From NCBI GenBank assembly GCA_947499955.1, contig CANMQI010000002.1:457721-521720 (forward strand): 64,000 nucleotides of DNA, read 5' to 3'. The DNA is from an uncultured Granulosicoccus sp. GTDB taxonomy: Bacteria > Pseudomonadota > Gammaproteobacteria > Granulosicoccales > Granulosicoccaceae. A program made the position numbers and the translations under genes. Below are positions 47,111 through 55,621 of this stretch, one piece after another. The first letter of the stretch is position 1. Each line of letters begins with the position of its first letter. The notes under the pieces were generated by a model. The model searched no databases and had not been told where the DNA came from. It worked only from the letters and a program-made list of their open reading frames with translations.

Positions 47111-48099
47111 GAATGATTCATTGCCGCCTCCACGGCGTCCAGATAGTTGTCAGCAATTCCGGGCACATATTCGTTGGTCTGTGTCTCTCCAGCGTCTTGT
47201 GCATGCATGAATGCGTCCAGTTCTCGCACACAGGTGGGACTGGTTACGTTTATTTCGGTCAGATAACTGCCGATGACGTCCAGTCCGACGAACAACAGGC
47301 CACGCTCCAGCAGGTAGGGTGATACTGCGTCAACGATGCGTCGCTCCTTGTCACCGATGGGGACCGGGACACCACGACCACCGGCCGCCAGGTTGCCACG
47401 AGTTTCTCCCTGTGCAGGGATACGTGCCAGAGCGTAGGGCACGGCCTCGCCATTGACCACCAGGACACGCTTGTCGCCGTCCTTGATCTCGGGCACATAA
47501 CGCTGTGCCATGATCTGACGGGTATCGTTCAAGGTGGAGTGCTCGAGAATGATGTTGATGTTCGGATCATCGGGAGTCAGCCTGAAGATACCGGCACCGC
47601 CCATGCCGTCGAGCGGCTTGATGATGGCATCCCCGTGATGTCTGATGAACCCCTTGAGTCGCTCGGAACTGGTGGTGACCAGTGTGGGCGGGCAGAATTC
47701 GCTGAACCAGGAGGTATAGAGCTTTTCATTGACGTCACGCAGTGAGCCGGGGCGGTTGCTGACATAGACACCCTCGGTGGCCGCTCGCTCCAGAATATAG
47801 GTGGTGTAGATGAAGTCCATGTCGAAGGGAGGGTCCTTGCGCATCAGGATGATATCGTGCTCCGAGAGCGGTGCATCCATGGGTTCCTCTGCATCGAACC
47901 AGTGCTGATTGTCGTCATACACCTGCACCTTGCGTCGACGGGCGAAGGCTCGACCCTGATCCAGGTACATGTCCTTCTGGTCGATACTGTGAACGTTCCA
48001 GCCACGGGCCTGGGCGGCCAGCATCATGGCCAGCGTCGTGTCCTTGTAAGGAGTGATCGATTCGATCGGGTCCATCACGACACCAAGAGTAATGCTCAT
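47107..48099 (-). CDS. gshB: Glutathione synthetase
   Basis: Joins gamma-glutamylcysteine and glycine with ATP to make glutathione. It is a 330-residue ATP-grasp enzyme: LGVVMDPIESITPYKDTTLAM is the usual N-terminus, MRKDPPFDMDFIYTTYILE the substrate region, KPLDGMGGAGIFRL the ATP loop, and GLDVIGSYLTEINVTSPT the metal-binding end. ATG 48099 is chosen; a frame to 48144 adds residues not seen in homologues. It heads the gshB-tonB-yqgE-yqgF-pyrR-pyrB-pyrC' run and is divergent from pilG. Confidence 0.96.
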   Translation of the reverse strand: MSITLGVVMDPIESITPYKDTTLAMMLAAQARGWNVHSIDQKDMYLDQGRAFARRRKVQVYDDNQHWFDAEEPMDAPLSEHDIILMRKDPPFDMDFIYTTYILERAATEGVYVSNRPGSLRDVNEKLYTSWFSEFCPPTLVTTSSERLKGFIRHHGDAIIKPLDGMGGAGIFRLTPDDPNINIILEHSTLNDTRQIMAQRYVPEIKDGDKRVLVVNGEAVPYALARIPAQGETRGNLAAGGRGVPVPIGDKERRIVDAVSPYLLERGLLFVGLDVIGSYLTEINVTSPTCVRELDAFMHAQDAGETQTNEYVPGIADNYLDAVEAAMNHS

Positions 48100-48247
48100 A
48101 AGAGTGCTTCTGATACAGGCTAATCGATGTTCCAAGTATCGCATGGACTAATGGCCGTGCGGGTTTATCGTCCGTATCGCGTGACGCTGAGGTCTCTAAT
48201 CGGATACCCTTGATAGCGTACATGGCAGCGCCGACAAGGGCCTCAGC

Positions 48248-48739
48248 ATGAAACATTCGGACAATGGGCACAGGACCGCTGAAACGGCAGACGACATGAC
48301 GGGGCGTACCGTTCTACTGGTTGATGACAGCAAGACGGTTCGTCAGTCGGCACGTGGGTACCTCGAGTCCGAAGGTTACAGGGTGATCACGGCAGCGGAT
48401 GGTTTCGAAGCGTTGGCACTGGTGGTCGAGCATCGGCCGGCGCTGGTTCTGGCCGACATCATGATGCCGCGTCTGGACGGTTATCAGACTTGCGCGCTGA
48501 TCAAGAACAATGCCGATTACCGGCAAATTCCGGTTGTCATGCTCTCCAGCAAGGATGGCCTGTTCGACAAGGCACGGGGTCGGGTTGTCGGTAGTGATGC
48601 TCATCTGTCCAAGCCGTTCACCGCCGAGAGCCTGAAGGCTGTGGTGCGGCGGCATATCTCGGCTCCCATGCTGGCTGATGAGGTGCCGGTGTCGACCGCC
48701 AGCACGGCTGATGAGCCCGCTGAAACCAGTGACGCCTGA
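48248..48739 (+). CDS. pilG: Twitching motility response regulator PilG
   Basis: A single-domain receiver (163 residues) of the Pil-Chp system. The N-terminal 20 residues are an extension. VLLVDDSKTVRQ holds the acidic pair, VLADIMMPRLDGYQ the phosphorylated Asp, MLSSKDGLFDKARG the Thr/Ser switch, and AHLSKPFTAE the Lys. It has no output domain, so it acts by protein contact, in P. aeruginosa on pilus extension and cAMP signalling. It is the first gene of pilG-pilI-pilJ-chpA. A separate pilH gene is missing between this gene and pilI. Confidence 0.92.
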   Translation: MKHSDNGHRTAETADDMTGRTVLLVDDSKTVRQSARGYLESEGYRVITAADGFEALALVVEHRPALVLADIMMPRLDGYQTCALIKNNADYRQIPVVMLSSKDGLFDKARGRVVGSDAHLSKPFTAESLKAVVRRHISAPMLADEVPVSTASTADEPAETSDA

Positions 48740-48745
48740 CGCCTC

Positions 48746-49195
48746 GTGGCCATACGACACCTGTTGTTCGAGGCCGGCGGTTTGCCGCTGGCAGCACCTG
48801 CCGAATTGATCAAGACCGTTCATGAGCAGCTGCGCGTGCAACCGGTGTCTGGTACTCAGCGCTGGTTCTGTGGGCTTGGTGTTGCGCATGGCAAGCTGCT
48901 GCCGGTGACCGACCTGGGGGCTTTTGCGGGTCGTCGTTCATCCACGGGACATACGCTGGAACTGACAGATTCCGTCGGCATGAGTGGTCTGCAGGTCGAT
49001 GCGGTGTTCGGTCTGAGTTCCACGCCTTTGAGTGAGGTGCCGTTTGACAAGGAGGAAATGGCATTTTTCAGTGACGCAAACCTGGCGCTGTCAACGCGAG
49101 CGGTGGTACAGCAGGATCGTGTTCATCGACTGCTGGATATTGCCGCTCTACTGCAGTCTCCTGTTTTTCTCAATATTGCGGAAACCGATTATTGA
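48746..49195 (+). CDS. pilI: CheW-like adaptor PilI
   Basis: A 149-residue CheW-domain protein that couples the PilJ receptor to the ChpA kinase. The CheW beta-barrel pattern is visible (LLFEAGGLPLAAPAELIKTV, FCGLGVAHGKLLPVTDLGAF, VDAVFGLS). It starts with GTG 6 bases after the pilG stop, and its TGA overlaps the pilJ ATG, so production is coupled. Confidence 0.87.
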   Translation: MAIRHLLFEAGGLPLAAPAELIKTVHEQLRVQPVSGTQRWFCGLGVAHGKLLPVTDLGAFAGRRSSTGHTLELTDSVGMSGLQVDAVFGLSSTPLSEVPFDKEEMAFFSDANLALSTRAVVQQDRVHRLLDIAALLQSPVFLNIAETDY

Positions 49196-50679
49196 TGTCT
49201 GCTGTTGCCTACACATCACGTGAAAGGAAGCTGTCCGTGCCTTTCATTCTGCTGATACTGTCAATGCTGGCCTTGCTGGTATCCCTGATGGGACTGGCTC
49301 GAACATCCGCTCTGGCCAGTGAACGTATGGCTGAGCTGCAAGTGGCCTGGGAGGCTGTGCAGGATGGCTCGGTGGAAGGCAGTGAGCTGGTCGCAACCGA
49401 TCGCCTCATGACGCGCCTGCGCATGCCGGTACCGGCAATGCGCAATGCGGCTTACTGGAGCCTGGGCCTTGCCATGCTCAGTCTGCTGCTGTTCTGCTGG
49501 TTACTGGTGTCGATGCGCCGTGCGGTACGTCAGGAGGCGAGCCAGAGTCTGCTCTCCGATACCCATGAACAGGCCGCAGTGCTCCGGTTGATGGATGAAA
49601 TAGCGCCGCTGGCCAGTGGCGATCTGCGCGTTCGGGCAACGGTCAGCAACAACTTGACGGGTTCACTGGCCGAGGCCTTCAATTATTCGATCAGCGAATT
49701 GCGCTGGCTTGTCGGCACCATGGGACATACCTCGGAGCAAATCCAGAACGCGGTCACGCGTTCCAGAGAATCAGCAGAATCGGTGTCCATGGCCTGCGCC
49801 GAACAATCTGCCGAAACCCTTCGCTCCTCCAACTACCTGTCCATCCTGGGTGGAGCCATGGCGGAAATTTCCAGTGATGCGGCCGATACCTCGACGACCG
49901 CCCAGGCAACGGTCGCCCAGGCAGAGCAGGGGGGAGAGGCGTTGGCAATCAGTCTCAATCGGCTGTTTTCCATTCGTAACGAGGCGGATGTCACGACCCG
50001 CCTGATGCACCGACTGGTGGAAAACGTGGCGGCAATCAACGAGCGCGTCGGCATCATTCGGGAAGTGGCCAGACGCACCGACCTGCTGGCACTGAATACG
50101 ACCATTCGAGCCTCGGCAGGATCACGCGCAAGTTCGCCAGGTGATGCAGCGGCTGACCTGGGGCGCTTGTCCGATGAGGTGGCTCAATTGGCCGAAGTGC
50201 TGGGCCAGGCCACCCGGGACATAGATACACTGACCAGCACCATTGCCCAGGACGCTTCTGATACGGTTCAGTCCATGGAATTTACCAGTGTAGAACTGGC
50301 CGCCGGCGTTTCCCAGACGGAAAAGGCAACAAGCTCACTGCACGCCATTCGCCAGGATGCAGACACACTCCGGCAACGGGCCAGCACTCTGGCGGAGCGC
50401 ACCACCGCGCAGACCGCGCTGGTGCGTACCCTGTCCGAGAACATGGACGTGATCAACCGCATCACGCGCCAGACAGACGATGCTGTGGCCACCAATGCCG
50501 ATTCCCTGAGTGAACTGGAAGAGTTGGCCAGCGAGTTACGACAGAGTCTGGCTGATTTTCAGCTGCCGATAAGGCCGGCTGCCGAGCAGGGCACCACTGA
50601 GGGCAATGCAGGCGAATCCTCGGCTGTCAGGGCCAGTCAGGCCCGGCGGGCTGCTGAACGGGCCGCCATTCATGGATGA
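49195..50679 (+). CDS. pilJ: Compact PilJ-like methyl-accepting chemotaxis protein
   Basis: The membrane receptor of the Pil-Chp system, 494 residues. TM1 is at about 15-34 and TM2 at about 86-107, leaving a periplasmic loop of only about 50 residues, far smaller than the two-module sensor of P. aeruginosa PilJ. A HAMP-like region follows, then a signalling coiled coil. The hairpin tip reads REVARRTDLLALNTTIRASA, recognisable but diverged from the usual QTNLLALNAAIEAA. The GRLSDEVAQLAE stretch is kept. It ends with an 8-base overlap with chpA. Confidence 0.85.
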   Translation: MSAVAYTSRERKLSVPFILLILSMLALLVSLMGLARTSALASERMAELQVAWEAVQDGSVEGSELVATDRLMTRLRMPVPAMRNAAYWSLGLAMLSLLLFCWLLVSMRRAVRQEASQSLLSDTHEQAAVLRLMDEIAPLASGDLRVRATVSNNLTGSLAEAFNYSISELRWLVGTMGHTSEQIQNAVTRSRESAESVSMACAEQSAETLRSSNYLSILGGAMAEISSDAADTSTTAQATVAQAEQGGEALAISLNRLFSIRNEADVTTRLMHRLVENVAAINERVGIIREVARRTDLLALNTTIRASAGSRASSPGDAAADLGRLSDEVAQLAEVLGQATRDIDTLTSTIAQDASDTVQSMEFTSVELAAGVSQTEKATSSLHAIRQDADTLRQRASTLAERTTAQTALVRTLSENMDVINRITRQTDDAVATNADSLSELEELASELRQSLADFQLPIRPAAEQGTTEGNAGESSAVRASQARRAAERAAIHG

Positions 50680-53600
50680 ATCCGATGACGACAGCGTCTC
50701 TGAGGATTCCATGTCTGCGCCCGATTTCTCACAAGAGGCCTTGGCCCATCTGCAGGTACAAAGCGACGACTTCGCCTTGCACGTACCGGTATTTCTGGAG
50801 AATCACGAGGCATCCGCCAGGCAACTGCTGTGCGATGACCTGAAGCGATTCCGCAACACACTGGTATTGCTCGACAAGAGTGCCGCCGTCTATGTTGCCG
50901 AGGAACTGCTGGCGTTGCTGGCAGCTGATGAACAGGGTCAGTTGGCTGATCAGGGAAAACTGGCCAGGGTGTTGCTGCTGGCCAGCGCTCAGCTGAGCGA
51001 ACATGTCACCCTGTTACAGGGGGATGTCACGATTGACAGCGCCCTGCCGCTTCTGCCACTGGTCAATGACAGTCGGGCCTGTCGCAATGAGGCATTGTTG
51101 TCGGACACCTTGGTGTTGGCGGCAGGTATCGAGTTGCCGGAGCCCCGATCGGTCAGTGCCGGCGGAGCTGACGATGATGACTCGTCAGGCGGTGACTGGG
51201 CTTCACAACGGCAGGCATGGATGGATCGTGCCAGTGCCGCGCATGCAGGCCTGGCCCAGCGGCTGCTGGATTGGTGGAAGAACGCGGATGATGACGATCT
51301 GCGCGGACACAAGCTGAGGCTGGTTGCTGACGAAATCGATGCTCTGGCAGATTTCTGCGAATCCAGGCTGTATCTGGACATTCTGCTGCCGCTCTTCCAG
51401 TCCGCATCATTGGTGGCGCGCGCCGCAGCCGATGAACAGCTCAAGGACGGACCTGCATTGCGCAGTCTGTACGCCCAGCTGGAGCGTAGTCTGCATCGAA
51501 GCGTAACCGTTGTGGGGCCAGAGGATCTTCTGCCCGGTGATCTGCTGCGCAACTTTCTGTACTACGTGGCTCAGACCGAGTCCGAGGAACCTGCCGCAGT
51601 CGTTCTGCGCAGGCGTTTTCGGCTGGATCGCATCAGGCAGGCAGCACGTGCCAACCAGAGCCATCTCACACCAACCATCGGTGTCGGTTATCACCTGTCA
51701 CGCGCCATCAGAAACAGTCTGGCAGCAGAAACCCATGAATTGCGCCAGTGGTTGGAAAGCGCGCCGGATGAGAGCAATGGGCATCAGCCCAGGCTCATCC
51801 GGCTGCGCGTCCGATTGCGACAACTCGAACCGGTACTGACACTCATGGGGGCCACGCAGGCCCTGTCCTGTCTGCAGTCGATCAACACGGATCTGAACTC
51901 TCTGGATGAGAGTGCAGCCGGCGATACAGGCCAGTCCGCAGACGCCCCGGAAGACAATCCCTCCGTTCACCGCGCCGTGCGTGAGTCAGCCAATGACAGC
52001 AGTGCCGCCGAGTCTCCGTTGGCGCGTCGTCTGCGTCTTGCAGAATCATTGCTGACACTGGATTCCTTGCTTGACCAGAACGCCAGAGACAGCATCAGGC
52101 GAAGTACCTCGGCGGGCATTCAGGTCAATGATCAGAGTGAGAAGGTCTATGTCGACATGGCCGTCGATGCCTGTCTGCGTGAGGCGCGAGGCAGTCTGCA
52201 CGAAGTTGCCGATTCTCTGACGCTCATGCTCAGGGCGCAGCCGTTGACAGCGGACGAATGTCAGGCAGTTGCCAGGCGACTGGAACAGACGGATCTGGCG
52301 CTGCAGATCCTGCCCCTGCCGGAAATCACTCCCTTGTTGCGGGGGCTGGTTGATGTGCTGACTCATCTGCAGGTGCAGGGGGGGCGGCAGGCTTCACTGC
52401 ATGAAAACCGCTCGATGCGGGCTGTGCATGAAGAGATAGCCACCTTGCTGGTTTCCATGGACTACTACCTCGGCTGTGTCCTGCAGCCACAGGCATCGGC
52501 CGGCGTGCTGCTGGTCGATGCCGAGGAGGCGCTGCTCAATGCCTGCAATCTGCTGGGTGAAAGCCCGCAGCTGTCACATGCGGTGACTCATGACAAGGAT
52601 GCCGAGCGCAGCGTGTTCCGCTTGTTGCCCTGTTGGGACGCTCTGGGCGAGGCCCTGTTGCACTACAGAACGCAGCCGTCGAGAAGCTCTCTGTCGGCAA
52701 TCGGTCAGGCACTCGGGTCATTCCTGAAGCAGTCAAGACAGGGGGCTTCGCCTGCCATTGTGCAACTGGCCTCTTCTGCCAGTGACTGGTTTGAACGAGG
52801 TCCCGTGATGCAGCAGGTGCTGGAGTCGGAGCAGCTGGCCATGCTGGATGAAGTGCATGGCGTCATTCCCCAATTGATCGACCAGTGGCTCAGTCAGGGC
52901 GAGAGCATTCGAGGGTTCGAGCAATTGCTGACCCGGCTGGACAACGTTGCAGAACCGTTTGATCTGCACGATACCGGAGGGCTGACACTCAACGTGGATG
53001 ACGATCTGTTGTTCGATACGCTCGATGACTCCATCCATTCTGCGCTGGACAACACGCTCGAACACGTTTTTCATTTCGAGTGTCTGGGTCATCTGGACGA
53101 TCTGGAGTCTGCAGTAAGCTCGGCACTGCAGCCCAGTTCCGATCTGTCGCTGCGCCTGCCAACCGAACAGATGCTGCGTGCATTGCATACGATGGCTGGC
53201 AGTGCACAGACCGTGGGTGCAACCGGAATTACTGCCATCCTGCAGCCGTTGCAGCGAGTGGCATTGACCCGACAGCGCGATGGCACCTCCTTCGACGCCA
53301 CCGAAACACGTTACATTCGCGAGTTGCTCAGAGCGTTGCGAGCGCGTTTGCACAGTCTGGCGACCGGCGAGCCTGTCACGGCAGAGATCGTGGAAATCGA
53401 GGCCCGTCTACCGGGGTTCATGGCGAAGGTCATCCCGGGTAGTGACACGCAATCGCGCGGTCCGCTCATGTCCTCCAGCGTGCGCTCGCTCAATGATGTC
53501 TTTGCGGAAGAATCCAGCGAACTGCTGGATCGCCTGCGTCAGATCGTGAACAGCCCGTCCCCGGACGGCGACAGCATCGAAGGCGCTCTGGCAGTGCTGC

Positions 53601-55513
53601 ACACACTCAAGGGGAGCGCGCGAATGGCCGGGCGCTCGAGTATTGCCGAGCATGCGCATTCGCTGGAACGACAGTTACAAGCCAGTACGCAGGGTTCCGA
53701 GGCACAGGCGGTTCTGAAATCCGGCTTCGCCACCTTGAGCAACCTTGTCTTTCAGATCTCTGCAGAGGCAAGCGTGGTGGAGACCGGTGCCACTGTCGAG
53801 CCCTCGCTCGCCTCGGCACAATCCTCGGACGCCTTGCTGGTCAGCGATGAAGCCTTTGAAGGCTTGCTGGATCTGGCCACGGATGTGACGGTCAATCAGG
53901 CGCGCCTGAACCATGAGCTGGGCAGCCTGCGCGAAGTCTGCCAGGATATCGAAACCACTGCAGCCCGCTGGCGTGCCTTGCCGACACCTGAGCAGCTTCG
54001 TCATACGCCGGCCATGGACGAGATACTGGCCGATCTGGACGCAGCCCATGAGAGTATGCGACTTGCATTATACCGAGCCGAGCGGGAGCAGCAGCACTGC
54101 TCGCGGGCCGCTGCCAGTCTTCAGCAAAGCCTGATTCGCACCCGGCTGGTTCGCATCGACGCGATTGAAGAACGGCTCGCTCAGGCGGTCCAGGATGCTG
54201 CTGACACACTGGGTAGTCGTGCGCGCATCCAGATAGAAGGTGGGGAGTTGACGCTCGACAGGGCGCTGTTCAGGCAATTGCAGGCCCCTCTGGAACATCT
54301 GGTACGCAACTGCATCGTGCACGGGATCGAACTAGAAAGCGAGCGCCTCAAGGCCGGCAAGCCGGCAATCGGCACGGTCAGTCTGTTTGCCAGCGTCGAT
54401 GGTACGGATCTGGTCATCGATGTTCGTGACGATGGACGTGGTGTCGACAAGGATGAGCTGAACAGAATTCTGCAGCACAGTGGTGAGGCGCCGATCGAAA
54501 CTCATGAGCAATTGCAGGCCACGCTGTTCCGTTCCGGTTTCACGCGGATTGCATCGCCCACCCCGGTGGGCGGTCATGGCCTGGGACTGGCCGCGGTCGA
54601 TGCAAGCCTGCGTCAGATGGGGGGACAGGTACAGATCGCCACCACACCCGGTGAGGGGACGCGCGTGAGTTTGCGTATTCCACAGCGAATCGTTGTCAAC
54701 CAGGTCGTACTGGTGGAAGAGGAGGGCGTGCTGTTTGCCATGCCGGTCAATCAGGTGGAATCCGTGAACACGCCGGGTACCCGGGTGGATACACCCAAGC
54801 GATATCGCCCGGTCAAATTGTCGTGGCTGATAGCGCCGCATGCTGCGCTGGCGGGTGATGCCGAGTCTAGCCTTGAAGGGGCTGAGCGGGCAGCGGTCCT
54901 GGTCAGTGTCAATGGTCAGAGTCTGGCGCTGGAAGTGGACCGGGTCATCGGCTATCGTGAATTGGTCACTCAGGCTCTGGGTCCGCAGATGGCCAGCCTG
55001 AAGTGTTACTCGGGCGGCAGCGTTCTGTCTGATGGCCGCCAGGTTCTGATACTGGACCTGAACCGCATGGTCGAACAGCCACGGCTGGAAACTCGCAGTC
55101 CGGTCAGGCGTGCCCGCAGCTCGAAACGGCCAGTGGCTCTGGTCATCGATGATTCCCTGACCATGCGGGTCGCCACGGACAACAGGCTGCAGCAAGCCGG
55201 CATTGCCGTGCGGCAAAGCCGTGATGGCGTCGAAGCGCTGGAGAGCATGGCCTCCGCCCTGCCAGACCTGATTCTCCTCGATCTGGACATGCCACGCCTC
55301 GATGGACTGGGCTTCCTGCGGCAGATTCGCAGGCGTTACGCCGATGCCTGCCCACCCGTCATTGTCATCAGCAGTCGAGATGACGAAACCAATCGGCATC
55401 TGGCAGAAAGCCTGGGCGTTGTTCGCTTTCTGTCCAAACCATACGACGAAACACAGCTTCACGACGCCATCAAGGCCGCCGGGTTGCTGCTGCCGGACCT
55501 CACTATCGCTTGA
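50672..55513 (+). CDS. chpA: Chemosensory hybrid histidine kinase ChpA
   Basis: The central kinase of twitching-motility chemosensing, 1613 residues from ATG 50672. The long N-terminal part holds degenerate Hpt-like helical bundles. Two Hpt sites still show His: LRALHTMAGSAQTVG near 838 (Ala replaces the usual Lys) and LHTLKGSARMAG near 976. Next come dimerisation and the CheA-type ATPase (LEHLVRNCIVHGIE near 1207, DVRDDGRGVD, GGHGLGLAAVD), a CheW-like domain (about 1340-1475), and a receiver (about 1487-1610) with phospho-Asp in LLDLDMPRLDG and the SKPYDE Lys. The Pseudomonas protein is longer (about 2470) with more Xpt domains. An alternative start is at 50711. Confidence 0.94.
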   Translation: MDESDDDSVSEDSMSAPDFSQEALAHLQVQSDDFALHVPVFLENHEASARQLLCDDLKRFRNTLVLLDKSAAVYVAEELLALLAADEQGQLADQGKLARVLLLASAQLSEHVTLLQGDVTIDSALPLLPLVNDSRACRNEALLSDTLVLAAGIELPEPRSVSAGGADDDDSSGGDWASQRQAWMDRASAAHAGLAQRLLDWWKNADDDDLRGHKLRLVADEIDALADFCESRLYLDILLPLFQSASLVARAAADEQLKDGPALRSLYAQLERSLHRSVTVVGPEDLLPGDLLRNFLYYVAQTESEEPAAVVLRRRFRLDRIRQAARANQSHLTPTIGVGYHLSRAIRNSLAAETHELRQWLESAPDESNGHQPRLIRLRVRLRQLEPVLTLMGATQALSCLQSINTDLNSLDESAAGDTGQSADAPEDNPSVHRAVRESANDSSAAESPLARRLRLAESLLTLDSLLDQNARDSIRRSTSAGIQVNDQSEKVYVDMAVDACLREARGSLHEVADSLTLMLRAQPLTADECQAVARRLEQTDLALQILPLPEITPLLRGLVDVLTHLQVQGGRQASLHENRSMRAVHEEIATLLVSMDYYLGCVLQPQASAGVLLVDAEEALLNACNLLGESPQLSHAVTHDKDAERSVFRLLPCWDALGEALLHYRTQPSRSSLSAIGQALGSFLKQSRQGASPAIVQLASSASDWFERGPVMQQVLESEQLAMLDEVHGVIPQLIDQWLSQGESIRGFEQLLTRLDNVAEPFDLHDTGGLTLNVDDDLLFDTLDDSIHSALDNTLEHVFHFECLGHLDDLESAVSSALQPSSDLSLRLPTEQMLRALHTMAGSAQTVGATGITAILQPLQRVALTRQRDGTSFDATETRYIRELLRALRARLHSLATGEPVTAEIVEIEARLPGFMAKVIPGSDTQSRGPLMSSSVRSLNDVFAEESSELLDRLRQIVNSPSPDGDSIEGALAVLHTLKGSARMAGRSSIAEHAHSLERQLQASTQGSEAQAVLKSGFATLSNLVFQISAEASVVETGATVEPSLASAQSSDALLVSDEAFEGLLDLATDVTVNQARLNHELGSLREVCQDIETTAARWRALPTPEQLRHTPAMDEILADLDAAHESMRLALYRAEREQQHCSRAAASLQQSLIRTRLVRIDAIEERLAQAVQDAADTLGSRARIQIEGGELTLDRALFRQLQAPLEHLVRNCIVHGIELESERLKAGKPAIGTVSLFASVDGTDLVIDVRDDGRGVDKDELNRILQHSGEAPIETHEQLQATLFRSGFTRIASPTPVGGHGLGLAAVDASLRQMGGQVQIATTPGEGTRVSLRIPQRIVVNQVVLVEEEGVLFAMPVNQVESVNTPGTRVDTPKRYRPVKLSWLIAPHAALAGDAESSLEGAERAAVLVSVNGQSLALEVDRVIGYRELVTQALGPQMASLKCYSGGSVLSDGRQVLILDLNRMVEQPRLETRSPVRRARSSKRPVALVIDDSLTMRVATDNRLQQAGIAVRQSRDGVEALESMASALPDLILLDLDMPRLDGLGFLRQIRRRYADACPPVIVISSRDDETNRHLAESLGVVRFLSKPYDETQLHDAIKAAGLLLPDLTIA

Positions 55514-55579
55514 GCGAAAACCTGACGTGGCACCTGTTTGCCTTGATTCGGGCTTGCCTTTGACCGCTACACAGGTATT

Positions 55580-55599
55580 ATTGGGATATTAATCCCAAT
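55580..55599. promoter_or_regulatory. Inverted repeat before the beta-propeller lipoprotein gene
   Basis: ATTGGGAT-ATTA-ATCCCAAT, 8-bp perfect arms with a 4-base AT centre, ends 22 bases before the ATG. TTGACC at 55560-55565 upstream could be a -35 box, which would place this repeat over the -10 or start site as an operator. A short terminator hairpin for chpA is the alternative, but no T tract follows. Confidence 0.4.
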
Positions 55600-55621
55600 T
55601 GTTGGCCTCAGGGGGAAGCTT

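Noticed and set aside
54332..55462. 376-residue frame opposite the chpA kinase and receiver domains
   Set aside because: It is antisense to clear CheA and receiver motifs.
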